Of a DNA stretch of 16,913 bases, positions 8,191 to 16,183 are shown in pieces. Below the pieces are notes generated by a model, which had not been told where the DNA came from, did no database searches, and saw only the letters and a list, made by a program, of their open reading frames with translations. The first letter of the stretch is position 1, and each line of letters opens with the position of its first letter. A program made the translations under genes and the position numbers. Source of the DNA: Saprospiraceae bacterium (GTDB lineage Bacteria; Bacteroidota; Bacteroidia; Chitinophagales; Saprospiraceae); NCBI GenBank assembly GCA_007125435.1, contig SLDF01000105.1, forward strand, positions 1-16,913. The letters run 5' to 3'.

Positions 8191-8234
8191 AATAAAAAAT
8201 GGGATACTAAGGTCGAGTACCTGCAGCATCCCAT
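8191..8234 (-). terminator. Rho-independent-type terminator, outermost downstream of ftsZ
   Basis: Read on the minus strand, ATGGGAT and ATCCCAT (8228-8234 with 8199-8205) form a perfect 7-bp outer stem. An inner stem AGGT/ACCT (8219-8222 with 8210-8213) closes a CTCGA-type loop after a short internal loop. The stem is followed directly by TTTTTATT (8198 down to 8191). The upstream flank (GTTAGGTTCATTGTTC before the stem) matches that of the three downstream-array hairpins, so this is a degenerate fourth member of the same family. It would end dcw transcripts that read past the array. Confidence 0.7.
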
Positions 8235-8284
8235 GAACAATGAACCTAACACTGAAAAAAAATGAATTGCCTTATCATCCAAAC

Positions 8285-8328
8285 TTGAAAATATGGGCGG
8301 CCGAAATCGAGCATCCCAGCCGACCCAT
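8285..8328 (-). terminator. Terminator-like hairpin in array core 1
   Basis: Minus-strand stem ATGGGTCGGC with GCCGCCCAT (9 bp with one bulged T; 8319-8328 with 8293-8301), then ATTTTC. The loop carries TGGGATGCTCGA. It is the array copy furthest from ftsZ. Confidence 0.55.
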
Positions 8329-8456
8329 GAACAAATAAACCTAACTCAAGTAAAGACGAGACTCTTATATATCTTTAATCCGCATTGACTGCTCAATTGG
8401 ATTATAATTTCTCTTTGTGTATTTTACCTATATCTCTGTTCCTTTACTACCTTGTT

Positions 8457-8500
8457 TTGAAAATATGGGCGGCCGAAATCGAGCATCCCAGCCGACCCAT
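8457..8500 (-). terminator. Terminator-like hairpin in array core 2
   Basis: Sequence-identical stem to cores 1 and 3 (8491-8500 with 8465-8473 on the minus strand), followed by ATTTTC. It is the middle copy of three in tandem. Confidence 0.55.
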
Positions 8501-8628
8501 GAACAAATAAACCTAACTCAAGTAAAGACGAGATTCTTGTATATCTTTAATCCGCATTGACTGCTCAATTGGACTTTAATTTCTCTTTGTGTATTTTATT
8601 CGCATCTCTGTTCCTTTACTACCTTATT

Positions 8629-8672
8629 TTGAAAATATGGGCGGCCGAAATCGAGCATCCCAGCCGACCCAT
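8629..8672 (-). terminator. Terminator-like hairpin in array core 3, first after ftsZ
   Basis: It lies 47 bp past the ftsZ stop. Stem ATGGGTCGGC with GCCGCCCAT (8663-8672 with 8637-8645), then ATTTTCAAAAT. The U-run is short, so termination may be partial, with the following copies and the stronger hairpin at 8191-8234 as back-up. Confidence 0.6.
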
Positions 8673-8718
8673 GAACAAATAAACCTAACTCAAGTAAAGA
8701 CGAGATTCTTGTATATCT

Positions 8719-10149
8719 TTAATCCACATTGTCGTGGAGATATCTATTATCCATCCTGATCTCCGGAGTTTCATCCGGTGAAATCATATATTTTGAATAT
8801 GTTGTCTCTGAGCTGTGAGATACGTCTTCGAGGCTGACTCTACGCCTTTTGTAAGCGGGCTCTTTTTCTAATTCGAGAACTGCCTGCGGATTATTGAGCT
8901 TTATATTCATCTGTCTCAGCAATTCTCTTCTCTCCTGCTCTTTTTCTAATTTTTCAATTTGCCTGGGATCAGGCTCACCATTATTGACAAATGGATCAGC
9001 ATCTAAGCCTTGTGATTTTGTGTACTTCTGGATAGAAGGTCGATCGTTATAATCTTCATTAATATGGCGTCGACTTTCTGACTCATTCACGCGAATATCG
9101 AATTGTGCTTTATTGACAGACTCGTTGGGTACGTCTTCAAGAGATACCGTTTCAGTGTTCATCTCTTCAGCACTAGAAGCATCATCTACACTACTTTTAA
9201 AGCCAGTAGCTATTATGGTCACGCTGATCTTATCCTCTAAGTCCGGATCCTGACAGTTACCCCAGATCAAATCTGTACCATAGCCGGCCTCTGTCTGTAC
9301 AAAATCTGTAATCTCAGCTATTTCGTCCATCGTCACTTCTTTATTACCCGAAGTGATATTGAGTAAAATATGCTCGGCGCCGGTGATATCATTATCCTTA
9401 AGCAAAGATGAAGACAGTGCCATCTCAACTGCTTTACGCGCTCTATCCTGTCCTTCTGCTACTGCTGTACCCATGATGGCTACACCGCTACCTCGCATGA
9501 CAGTATTCACATCTTCAAAGTCGACATTGACATAGCCTGGCACTGTGATGATTTCTGCTATGCCCTTTGCTGCAGTTGTCAACACATTATCAGCCTGAGC
9601 AAATGCCTCAGAAATGGATAAGTTACCGTGCATCTCACGCAATTTATCATTGGATATCATGATGAGGGCATCCACGTTCTCCTTTATCTCTTCTAACCCT
9701 TCTACAGCATGATTGCCTCTTCGGCTACCTTCAAACCTAAAAGGCAATGTCACGATACCGACAGTCAGGATACCCATCTCTCTAGCCACCTTTGCAATGA
9801 TAGGGGCAGCACCTGTGCCCGTACCACCACCCATACCGGCTGTGACGAATACCATCTTAGTACTATCTTCTAAAAAGGCAACAATATCTTCTATGGATTC
9901 AATGCAAGCTTGTTTACCAACCTCTGGTTTAGAGCCGGCGCCCCGGCCTTCGGTTAACCCTGGCCCTAATTGTATCTTTACCGGCACTGGACTTAATTCT
10001 AATGATTGATTGTCAGTGTTGCAGATTGCAAAGTCAACACCTACAATGCCCTGCTGGTACATGTGTGTGACAGCATTGCTGCCACCACCTCCCACACCAA
10101 TAACTTTGATGATTGAAGGTTCTTCTTTGGGTAAGTCAAATTCCATCAT
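8719..10149 (-). CDS. ftsZ: Cell division protein FtsZ
   Basis: FtsZ is the tubulin-like GTPase that polymerises into the division ring on the inner face of the membrane. The 476-residue product has the nucleotide-binding start GVGGGGSNAV (about 18-27), the tubulin signature GGGTGTGAAP (about 107-116), the FRFEGSRR segment, and the NVDFEDV synergy (T7) loop that completes the GTPase site of the next subunit. After the GTPase core (about residue 320) comes an acidic, variable linker, the PAYKRR motif and a tail ending RYLHDNVD, a form I recall from other Bacteroidota. Length fits that phylum, which has longer linkers than the 383-residue E. coli protein. Two adjacent ATG codons mark the start; it lies 47 bp after ftsA and is the last gene of the cluster. 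The last 13 bp belong to the tandem repeat array. Confidence 0.98.
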   Translation of the reverse strand: MMEFDLPKEEPSIIKVIGVGGGGSNAVTHMYQQGIVGVDFAICNTDNQSLELSPVPVKIQLGPGLTEGRGAGSKPEVGKQACIESIEDIVAFLEDSTKMVFVTAGMGGGTGTGAAPIIAKVAREMGILTVGIVTLPFRFEGSRRGNHAVEGLEEIKENVDALIMISNDKLREMHGNLSISEAFAQADNVLTTAAKGIAEIITVPGYVNVDFEDVNTVMRGSGVAIMGTAVAEGQDRARKAVEMALSSSLLKDNDITGAEHILLNITSGNKEVTMDEIAEITDFVQTEAGYGTDLIWGNCQDPDLEDKISVTIIATGFKSSVDDASSAEEMNTETVSLEDVPNESVNKAQFDIRVNESESRRHINEDYNDRPSIQKYTKSQGLDADPFVNNGEPDPRQIEKLEKEQERRELLRQMNIKLNNPQAVLELEKEPAYKRRRVSLEDVSHSSETTYSKYMISPDETPEIRMDNRYLHDNVD

Positions 10150-10196
10150 AATACTTGTAGTTTAAATATGTACTTGAGATCTTAATCTTCTTAATC

Positions 10197-11597
10197 TTAT
10201 CTAAAATCATTATCAGGCGCTGCCTCAAACCACTCTTGAGTCTTCCTAAAAGCCGTCTCAAAAAAACTGCCAAGCTTGTGCCCTCTTAATGTGCTTGTTT
10301 TCTTTTTTTCTACAACTTGCCCGCCACCATCAGCACTGCTATCTGAAAATGGTTCGTGCTCGATATGATAGTTATTTTGCAATGCTGTGTTCATGGGCTC
10401 ACTTTCCCAAAAATCAACGCCATCTGCTTTAGAGTTATTAATGCCATAGATCAATAACCCAATGCTGGTCGAATATATAGGGCTAGAAAGCTGTGGCGCA
10501 TACCCATGAGCTAGATTTTCTATAGGATGTCCAATTCTGGTCTGCAAGCCTGTATGAAATTCTGCAAGTAGATCGATATGCTTAAGTAGGGAACCTCCAC
10601 CGGTCAATACTAATCCGCCTATTAATTTTGACTCAAAACCTGAGCGTCTGATTTCACTCAAAGCATAATCAAATATCTCTTCTAATCTTGCTTGTATAAT
10701 TAGGGATAAGTTCTTTTCAGATATCTCCTTATTGTCTCTCCCTTTGAATCCGGGGATGGTAATGATCCTATTATCGGTCACTTCATCAGCTATGGCGCAG
10801 CCAAATTTGATTTTTAGCTTCTCTGCTTGCTGCTGCATGACCGTACAACCTTCTTTGATGTCTTTGGTAACCACATTGCCGCCAAAAGGAATGACCGCAG
10901 TATGTCTTAAGATACCTTCGTGGAATATGGTCAAATCCGTCGTACCACCACCTATATCTATTAATGCTACTCCAGCTTCCATTTCTTCGTCTGTCAATGC
11001 AGCGAAAGAAGAAGCTACTGGTTCAAGAATGATTTCTTCTACATGCAACCCTACTCTCTCAAAGCAACGCTTGAGATTACTGGAGGCTGTATCCTGACTT
11101 GTGACGATATGGAAGTTTGCCTCTAGTCTCACACCTGACATACCAACAGGATCTATTATCCCAGGCTCATTATCAACCGTAAATTCTTGAGGATAAACAT
11201 GGAGGATTTTATCACCGGGAGGTAAAACCAAACGATACATATCATTGATCAACCGCTCCAAATCTTTTTCACCTATTTCAGTATGGGCGTTTTCTCTCAT
11301 CAAAATACCTCTGTGCTGAAGACTTTTGATGTGCTGGCCAGCAATACCTACGTATACCTTTTTGACATCGGCTTTTATCCGATTCTGAATTGACTTTACA
11401 GCCTCAGCAATGGCTTTTGAAGTCTTGTCAATGTTGGAGACGACACCTCTCGATACGCCTTCAGAGTCAACTTTACTCACCGCAAGTATTTCTACTTTAC
11501 CATGTTGAGTGCGCCGACCTGCAATGGCACATACCTTAGTGGTTCCAATATCTACTGCGACAACAGTATTACCGACCTGTTCGTTGTAGCTTTCCAT
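10197..11597 (-). CDS. ftsA: Cell division protein FtsA
   Basis: FtsA is the actin-like ATPase that anchors FtsZ filaments to the membrane and recruits later division proteins. The 466-residue product shows the phosphate-1 motif VAVDIGTTKVCAIAG (about 13-27), the SHS2/1C subdomain region (AGQHIKSLQHRG), the phosphate-2 motif LIDIGGGTTDLTIF and the adenosine motif GLVLTGGGSLL. After a variable linker, the C-terminus GSFFETAFRKTQEWF has the look of the amphipathic membrane-targeting helix of the family. It sits 63 bp downstream of ftsQ and 47 bp upstream of ftsZ, the conserved dcw order. Confidence 0.97.
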   Translation of the reverse strand: MESYNEQVGNTVVAVDIGTTKVCAIAGRRTQHGKVEILAVSKVDSEGVSRGVVSNIDKTSKAIAEAVKSIQNRIKADVKKVYVGIAGQHIKSLQHRGILMRENAHTEIGEKDLERLINDMYRLVLPPGDKILHVYPQEFTVDNEPGIIDPVGMSGVRLEANFHIVTSQDTASSNLKRCFERVGLHVEEIILEPVASSFAALTDEEMEAGVALIDIGGGTTDLTIFHEGILRHTAVIPFGGNVVTKDIKEGCTVMQQQAEKLKIKFGCAIADEVTDNRIITIPGFKGRDNKEISEKNLSLIIQARLEEIFDYALSEIRRSGFESKLIGGLVLTGGGSLLKHIDLLAEFHTGLQTRIGHPIENLAHGYAPQLSSPIYSTSIGLLIYGINNSKADGVDFWESEPMNTALQNNYHIEHEPFSDSSADGGGQVVEKKKTSTLRGHKLGSFFETAFRKTQEWFEAAPDNDFR

Positions 11598-11660
11598 TCT
11601 ACAAAAATTAAAACGTTTTCAAATAGTTTTCTTACCTTATATCGAGACCCGGAAAGCTGC

Positions 11661-12428
11661 CTATTTACTGCAAACCACCTGGCCTTTATACTCAATATTA
11701 ATTGAGCTGTATTTATTCCAGCCTTCACTAGAAAGGCCATCTCTGTAAAATATCTTCAGATTTTCCAGACGGTCAGCCATATCACCTGAAGAATGTTTAC
11801 CATATATAATCCTATGATTACCAACCTTTGGAATCATTTCTATTAACCCATCTGGATTTACATAAAGTTCCTCAATCTGGGCTTTTAAAAATTTATCTTT
11901 ACTGATATGACTCACAAGTTCATATACATCACTTAATATACTACTATCTTTCTCTACTAATTGTGCCTGATAGACCGGTATATGACCCGTCACTACAGGT
12001 ACTCTTGGCGTATAATGTCTGGACAGCGGGAAGGCTACACCATTGCGATCAATAAAGTAGGACTTACCATTTTTCATCATCACTCTAAACATAGCCTCTC
12101 TGGGTGTGACTTCAATATGCAAGATGCCTTTAGCATCTAAATATACATCTACTTTCTCCAGATATGGCTCTTCCATGAACCGCTGCTCTATTGCTTTGAC
12201 ATCAACATCTGATACATATGCACCAATCAAAAGGTCATTGAAGTTTCTATCCATGATGACTCTCAGATCATCCTCGTGGATCAAGCTGTGACTTGAAACC
12301 TCCCCCAACAACTTATATTTTATCATTTCTGACTTGGTACTCATTGTCCTATTGACAGCAGATGCCAGAACCCACACCATCAAGGCGGCTCCTAATACTA
12401 CTGTAATATTTATAAGTACTTTTTTCAT
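11661..12428 (-). CDS. ftsQ: Cell division protein FtsQ/DivIB
   Basis: FtsQ is a single-pass membrane protein that links the cytoplasmic ring to the periplasmic septal synthesis machinery (FtsB, FtsL, FtsW, FtsI). The 255-residue product has one hydrophobic segment near the N-terminus (about residues 5-25, VLINITVVLGAALMVWVLA), a POTRA-like region (about 35-110, with YLEKVDVYLDAKGILHIEV) and a beta domain (PRVPVVTGH...). Sequence identity in this family is low, so the call rests on size, topology and the murC-ftsQ-ftsA position. It begins 17 bp after murC. No ddl gene separates it from murC, unlike in Proteobacteria. Confidence 0.9.
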   Translation of the reverse strand: MKKVLINITVVLGAALMVWVLASAVNRTMSTKSEMIKYKLLGEVSSHSLIHEDDLRVIMDRNFNDLLIGAYVSDVDVKAIEQRFMEEPYLEKVDVYLDAKGILHIEVTPREAMFRVMMKNGKSYFIDRNGVAFPLSRHYTPRVPVVTGHIPVYQAQLVEKDSSILSDVYELVSHISKDKFLKAQIEELYVNPDGLIEMIPKVGNHRIIYGKHSSGDMADRLENLKIFYRDGLSSEGWNKYSSINIEYKGQVVCSK

Positions 12429-12445
12429 AAGTTATATATCCTATT

Positions 12446-13819
12446 CTAATCTTTAAAGAGCGCTTCTTTTATGGGAATCACCATTTGATCAATATCTCCC
12501 GCTCCTATTGTCAATAAAATCTCAATATCTATTTTCTTTAACAATGAGATAATGTCTCCTTTTTTCATATAACAAACCTTATCTCCTTTCATTTTACCCA
12601 CTATTAATTTTGCATCCACACCCTCGATGGGTAACTCTCGCGCAGGATAAATGTCTATGACAATGCACTCATCTAATTCATCCAGCGCCTCTGCGAACTC
12701 ATTGCTAAAATCTCTTGTCCGACTGTAAAGGTGGGGCTGAAAAATACCGGTCAACTTTTTCCCCGGAAATGACTGCCTACACGCTTTAATAATTGCTTCT
12801 ATTTCTCCCGGATGATGAGCATAATCATCGATGTAAAATATCTGCTCGCTACACCCTATCAACTCAAACCTTCTTTTTATACCTTTAAAGCTTCCTAATG
12901 CCTCTCTGGCCTCCGATTCAGTAACACCGGACTCTTTAGCTAAAGCTAATGCACTGATGGCATTGCTTATATTGTGTTCACCCGGCATTTGCATTCTCAA
13001 TCTATCCCACCTTCCTTCTTTAAAAACAAAGTCAAACTCCACCTGCATACCACTTGCTTCAATACGCTCTGCTGAGTAATCACCAGCTTCAATACCATAG
13101 GTTTTTGCATTCGGATAATTGTCCCTACCCAAGTCTGCCATTAATGGATGATGTACCACCAATAATCCATCTTTGTCAACCAAACGCAAAAAGGCTTCAT
13201 AAGCGCTTTTCATCTCATCTGGGCTACCATAGATATCCAGATGGTCAGGATCCATACTGGTCAAAATTGCCATCATGGGCTTTAGCTGCAGAAACGACCG
13301 ATCAAACTCATCAGCTTCCAATACAAGATAATCACCATCGCCTTGTATATAGTTAGACCCATAATTGCTACTGATTCCTCCCACAAAGGCGGTACAATCT
13401 TTAGAAGATGATTTTAGCAAATGAGCCAACATCGTCGAAGTTGTTGTTTTCCCATGCGTACCCGCAACAGCTAGTGTCGTCATTTCTCGGCTGATCAGGC
13501 CTAGAACCGCTGATCGCTTCAGTAAAGGTATCTTTCTTTGCTTCACTTCATGTAATAGCAGACTATCACCAGGTATCGCCGGTGTCCAAACAACCAAGTC
13601 CAAATGATCCGGCAAATGCTCCGTCTTTTCAATGTACTGGATATCCATCCCTTCCTCTTCCAGCTTTCTGGTAAGTGGTGTTATTGTCTTATCATAGCCT
13701 TTCACATTTACAGATCTAGTCTGAAAATAGCGAGCAAGGCCACTCATTCCTATTCCTCCAATGCCTAGAAAATATATACTCTTGACATCATTCAGATTTA
13801 CGACAATCTCGTTATTCAT
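12446..13819 (-). CDS. murC: UDP-N-acetylmuramate--L-alanine ligase
   Basis: MurC is the cytoplasmic ligase that adds L-alanine to UDP-MurNAc using ATP. The 457-residue product has the UDP-binding FLGIGGIGMSGLA (about 17-29), the ATP-binding AGTHGKTTT loop, the metal-site segment EADEFDRSF, MDPDHLDIYG, the DDYAHHPGEI motif of the MurC C-terminal region and QPHLYSRTRDF. Length is typical. Its ATG overlaps the murG stop as ATGA (13816-13819), which implies translational coupling. Confidence 0.97.
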   Translation of the reverse strand: MNNEIVVNLNDVKSIYFLGIGGIGMSGLARYFQTRSVNVKGYDKTITPLTRKLEEEGMDIQYIEKTEHLPDHLDLVVWTPAIPGDSLLLHEVKQRKIPLLKRSAVLGLISREMTTLAVAGTHGKTTTSTMLAHLLKSSSKDCTAFVGGISSNYGSNYIQGDGDYLVLEADEFDRSFLQLKPMMAILTSMDPDHLDIYGSPDEMKSAYEAFLRLVDKDGLLVVHHPLMADLGRDNYPNAKTYGIEAGDYSAERIEASGMQVEFDFVFKEGRWDRLRMQMPGEHNISNAISALALAKESGVTESEAREALGSFKGIKRRFELIGCSEQIFYIDDYAHHPGEIEAIIKACRQSFPGKKLTGIFQPHLYSRTRDFSNEFAEALDELDECIVIDIYPARELPIEGVDAKLIVGKMKGDKVCYMKKGDIISLLKKIDIEILLTIGAGDIDQMVIPIKEALFKD

Positions 13820-14916
13820 GTTATCAACGCTAACGCATGTTTTGCAATTTCTTTAGAGGCATTCGGCTTAGCCAGTCTTTTGATGTTTTCACTCAGATTT
13901 TTCAATTGATGTTCATCTCTAACTAAACTGATAGCCTCTTCTATCAAATACTTTGCTTTTGTTTCACTTAAATAAACAGCAGCATTTTCTTTTTCTAGTG
14001 CAAGTGCATTTTTGGTTTGGTGGTCCTCAGCTACGTGAGGAGAAGGTACGAGTATTGCCGATTTACCTAACACACTCAACTCACTGATAGTTAGAGCTCC
14101 GGCACGGCAAACCACCAGGTCCGCAGCGGCATAAGCCATATCCATTCTATTCAAAAAAGTCACTTGCTTGACATGCTTCAACCCTGCCGTTGCAGAATTT
14201 CTATATTTTTCTTTATAAAACTGTCCTGTTTGCCATATCCATTGAATACTGTCATCATCTCTTATAAGAGAAAACGCATTATCCATAGCTTCATTAAGTA
14301 CTCCGGCACCCAAACTCCCACCAAAGACCAAAACCGTTAACTTTTCTTTACTCAAATCAAAGTGGTCTCTCGATGACGTCTTACCTTCCTGGCTTTCCAA
14401 TAGTGCATTTCTTACAGGGTTACCGGTAAAGAAAGTCTTTTCTAATGCAAAATAGCTTGTCATATCAGGATAAGCCGTAAAGACTTTATCGACCTGCCTA
14501 GCCAATAGCCTGTTGGTTGCGCCCGGAAAAGCATTTTGTTCTTGAATAGCCGTCCGAACGCCCTTTCTAACTGCCATTTGAAGCAATGGACCGCTTGCAT
14601 AGCCACCAAAACCTATGGCTAAGTCTGGTTTAAACCTACCAAGTATACTTCCCGCTCTCCATAAACTACTTGCTAACTTCAATGGGAATAAAAGATTATC
14701 AATGGTGATCTTTCTCTGAAAACCAGATATCCATAAACCCTCAATTGAATAGCCTGCTTCCGGCACTTTCTCCATCTCCATTCTGCCTTTAGCACCTACG
14801 AATAATATGTCAATGTCCGGATCAATTTCCTTAAGCGCATCAGCAACAGCGATTGCAGGATAAATATGTCCCCCTGTTCCTCCGCCACTTAAAATAATCC
14901 GTCTACGCCGACTCAT
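13816..14916 (-). CDS. murG: UDP-GlcNAc:lipid I N-acetylglucosaminyltransferase MurG
   Basis: MurG is the membrane-associated glycosyltransferase that turns lipid I into lipid II on the inner face of the cytoplasmic membrane. The 366-residue product carries the N-terminal glycine loop SGGGTGGHIYPAIA (about 10-23), the second glycine loop FGGSLGAGVLN, and the UDP-GlcNAc site CRAGALTISE followed by LVPSPHVAEDHQTKNA. Length is normal (about 355-370). It overlaps ftsW by 14 bp and murC by 4 bp. Confidence 0.97.
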   Translation of the reverse strand: MSRRRRIILSGGGTGGHIYPAIAVADALKEIDPDIDILFVGAKGRMEMEKVPEAGYSIEGLWISGFQRKITIDNLLFPLKLASSLWRAGSILGRFKPDLAIGFGGYASGPLLQMAVRKGVRTAIQEQNAFPGATNRLLARQVDKVFTAYPDMTSYFALEKTFFTGNPVRNALLESQEGKTSSRDHFDLSKEKLTVLVFGGSLGAGVLNEAMDNAFSLIRDDDSIQWIWQTGQFYKEKYRNSATAGLKHVKQVTFLNRMDMAYAAADLVVCRAGALTISELSVLGKSAILVPSPHVAEDHQTKNALALEKENAAVYLSETKAKYLIEEAISLVRDEHQLKNLSENIKRLAKPNASKEIAKHALALIT

Positions 14917-16069
14917 TTGCCAACGTTTCTTCTTCTATATCTTCTTTCTTTATATGTCGACTTACACTTAGTATGATACCAAGCGTAATACTTATAAATA
15001 AAATTGATGTCCCCCCCATACTGATCAATGGCAATGTCACCCCTGTCACTGGAAGTAAGTTTACACTAACAGCAATATTGGTAAATGCCTGAACCATAAG
15101 CAATAAGCTCAGCCCCATAGCCAATAAGGCACCAAATGCCCTCGGACTCAACGTCACTAATCTAACACATCTGTAAAAAAGCCACAAATATAGGAACAGT
15201 ACACCTACACCCCCCAAAAGTCCATACTCCTCGCATATGATAGCATATATAAAATCAGCATAAGGATAGGGTAAATAATTTCTTTGGAAACTATTGCCTG
15301 GTCCGACACCTGTCCATTGACCATTAGCTATGGCTATTTTAGCTCTAGTGATCTGATAATCTTCACTCGTCTCACCCATAAATGCACTTATCCTCGAACT
15401 CCATGTCGCCAATCTGACATTCTCAGGAGAATACTTACCAATACCAATAATCAGCATCATCATAAACCCGCCGCACAAGGCTAACATCCCCAAGTGTTTC
15501 ATACTTACCCTTCCAACAAACATCATTATGGCGCACGTGAAGAATAAAATTATTGCTGTTGATAAATTGGCTGGTGCAATCAAACCACAGATGATGACTA
15601 CAGGTAGTATCATAGGTATAAATCCTTTTTTGAGGTCTTTAATTAAGTCTTGCTTGAGTGATAAAGTACGCGCCATGTAAATGATCAATGCCAGCTTGGC
15701 AAAGTCAGACGATTGAAAAGTCAATCCCAAATATGGTACTTCTATCCACCGACGTGCATTATTGATCTCAGCACCCCATAGTATCGTGTATAACAGTAAG
15801 GGTATAGCAATTAAGATCAAATATGGCGACACACGCGCATATTTCAAATAGTGCAATAAATGACAAACATATGTCAGAAAGAGGCCAAATACCAGGATAC
15901 CGGCATGCCTATATAGATAAGCGCTCGTATTGCCCCCCTTCTCAAGAAAGGCAAGTGTACCAGTTGAACTGTACACGGCTAATAAAGAGACTAAAGACAT
16001 CAACAACAGTATGAGCCAGATTCCTTTGTCCCCCTTCAGCTCTTGATCTATGACTTTTCCTACGAGCAT
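14903..16069 (-). CDS. ftsW: Septal peptidoglycan polymerase FtsW (SEDS family)
   Basis: FtsW is the integral membrane glycosyltransferase that polymerises lipid II at the septum with FtsI. The 388-residue product has about ten hydrophobic segments from residue 18 on. Family motifs are present: FQSSDFAKLALIIYMA, GVGPGNSFQRNYLPYPYADF, ICEEYGLLGG, and VTGVTLPLISMGGTS near the end. FtsW is preferred over RodA because it lies between murD and murG. Its ATG is 114 bp from the end of murD, the largest gap in the cluster, so a secondary promoter is possible there. Confidence 0.95.
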   Translation of the reverse strand: MLVGKVIDQELKGDKGIWLILLLMSLVSLLAVYSSTGTLAFLEKGGNTSAYLYRHAGILVFGLFLTYVCHLLHYLKYARVSPYLILIAIPLLLYTILWGAEINNARRWIEVPYLGLTFQSSDFAKLALIIYMARTLSLKQDLIKDLKKGFIPMILPVVIICGLIAPANLSTAIILFFTCAIMMFVGRVSMKHLGMLALCGGFMMMLIIGIGKYSPENVRLATWSSRISAFMGETSEDYQITRAKIAIANGQWTGVGPGNSFQRNYLPYPYADFIYAIICEEYGLLGGVGVLFLYLWLFYRCVRLVTLSPRAFGALLAMGLSLLLMVQAFTNIAVSVNLLPVTGVTLPLISMGGTSILFISITLGIILSVSRHIKKEDIEEETLANESA

Positions 16070-16183
16070 TATGGTTTTCTTATTTTGACATCAAATTATA
16101 GATTTTGCTAACCTATAATTATTTGTTCAAGTGCAATATTACAAATTAAAACTATATATATCTGTATTACAGACTATTTTTTT
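16070..16183 (-). other. AT-rich gap between murD and ftsW
   Basis: This 114-bp gap is strongly AT-rich, unlike the tight joints around it. It holds a small hairpin, TCTGT (16161-16165) with ACAGA (16169-16173), next to a T8 run on the + strand. On the minus strand, TAATTTG shortly before ftsW resembles a degenerate Bacteroidota -7 element, with a TTG further upstream at poor spacing. An internal promoter for ftsW and the genes after it is possible but weakly supported. Confidence 0.3.

Larger units (their letters stand above)
8285..8731. repeat. 172-bp tandem repeat array (2.6 copies) overlapping the ftsZ 3' end
   Basis: A 103-bp core occurs three times (8285-8387, 8457-8559, 8629-8731), separated by two near-identical 69-bp spacers (8388-8456, 8560-8628), giving a 172-bp period. 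Copies differ by only a few substitutions, for example ACTCTTATAT versus ATTCTTGTAT, and differences in the spacers around position 30-45. The core closest to ftsZ extends 13 bp into the gene, so every other core also carries the final codons and stop of ftsZ as a decoy (N-A-D-stop instead of N-V-D-stop). Each core has a terminator-like hairpin. There are no CRISPR-like short repeats or unique spacers. It most likely arose by unequal tandem duplication. Confidence 0.95.

Noticed and set aside
8285..8731. CRISPR array
   Set aside because: The repeat cores are 103 bp, the spacers between them are nearly identical to each other, and no cas gene is present. It is a plain tandem duplication.
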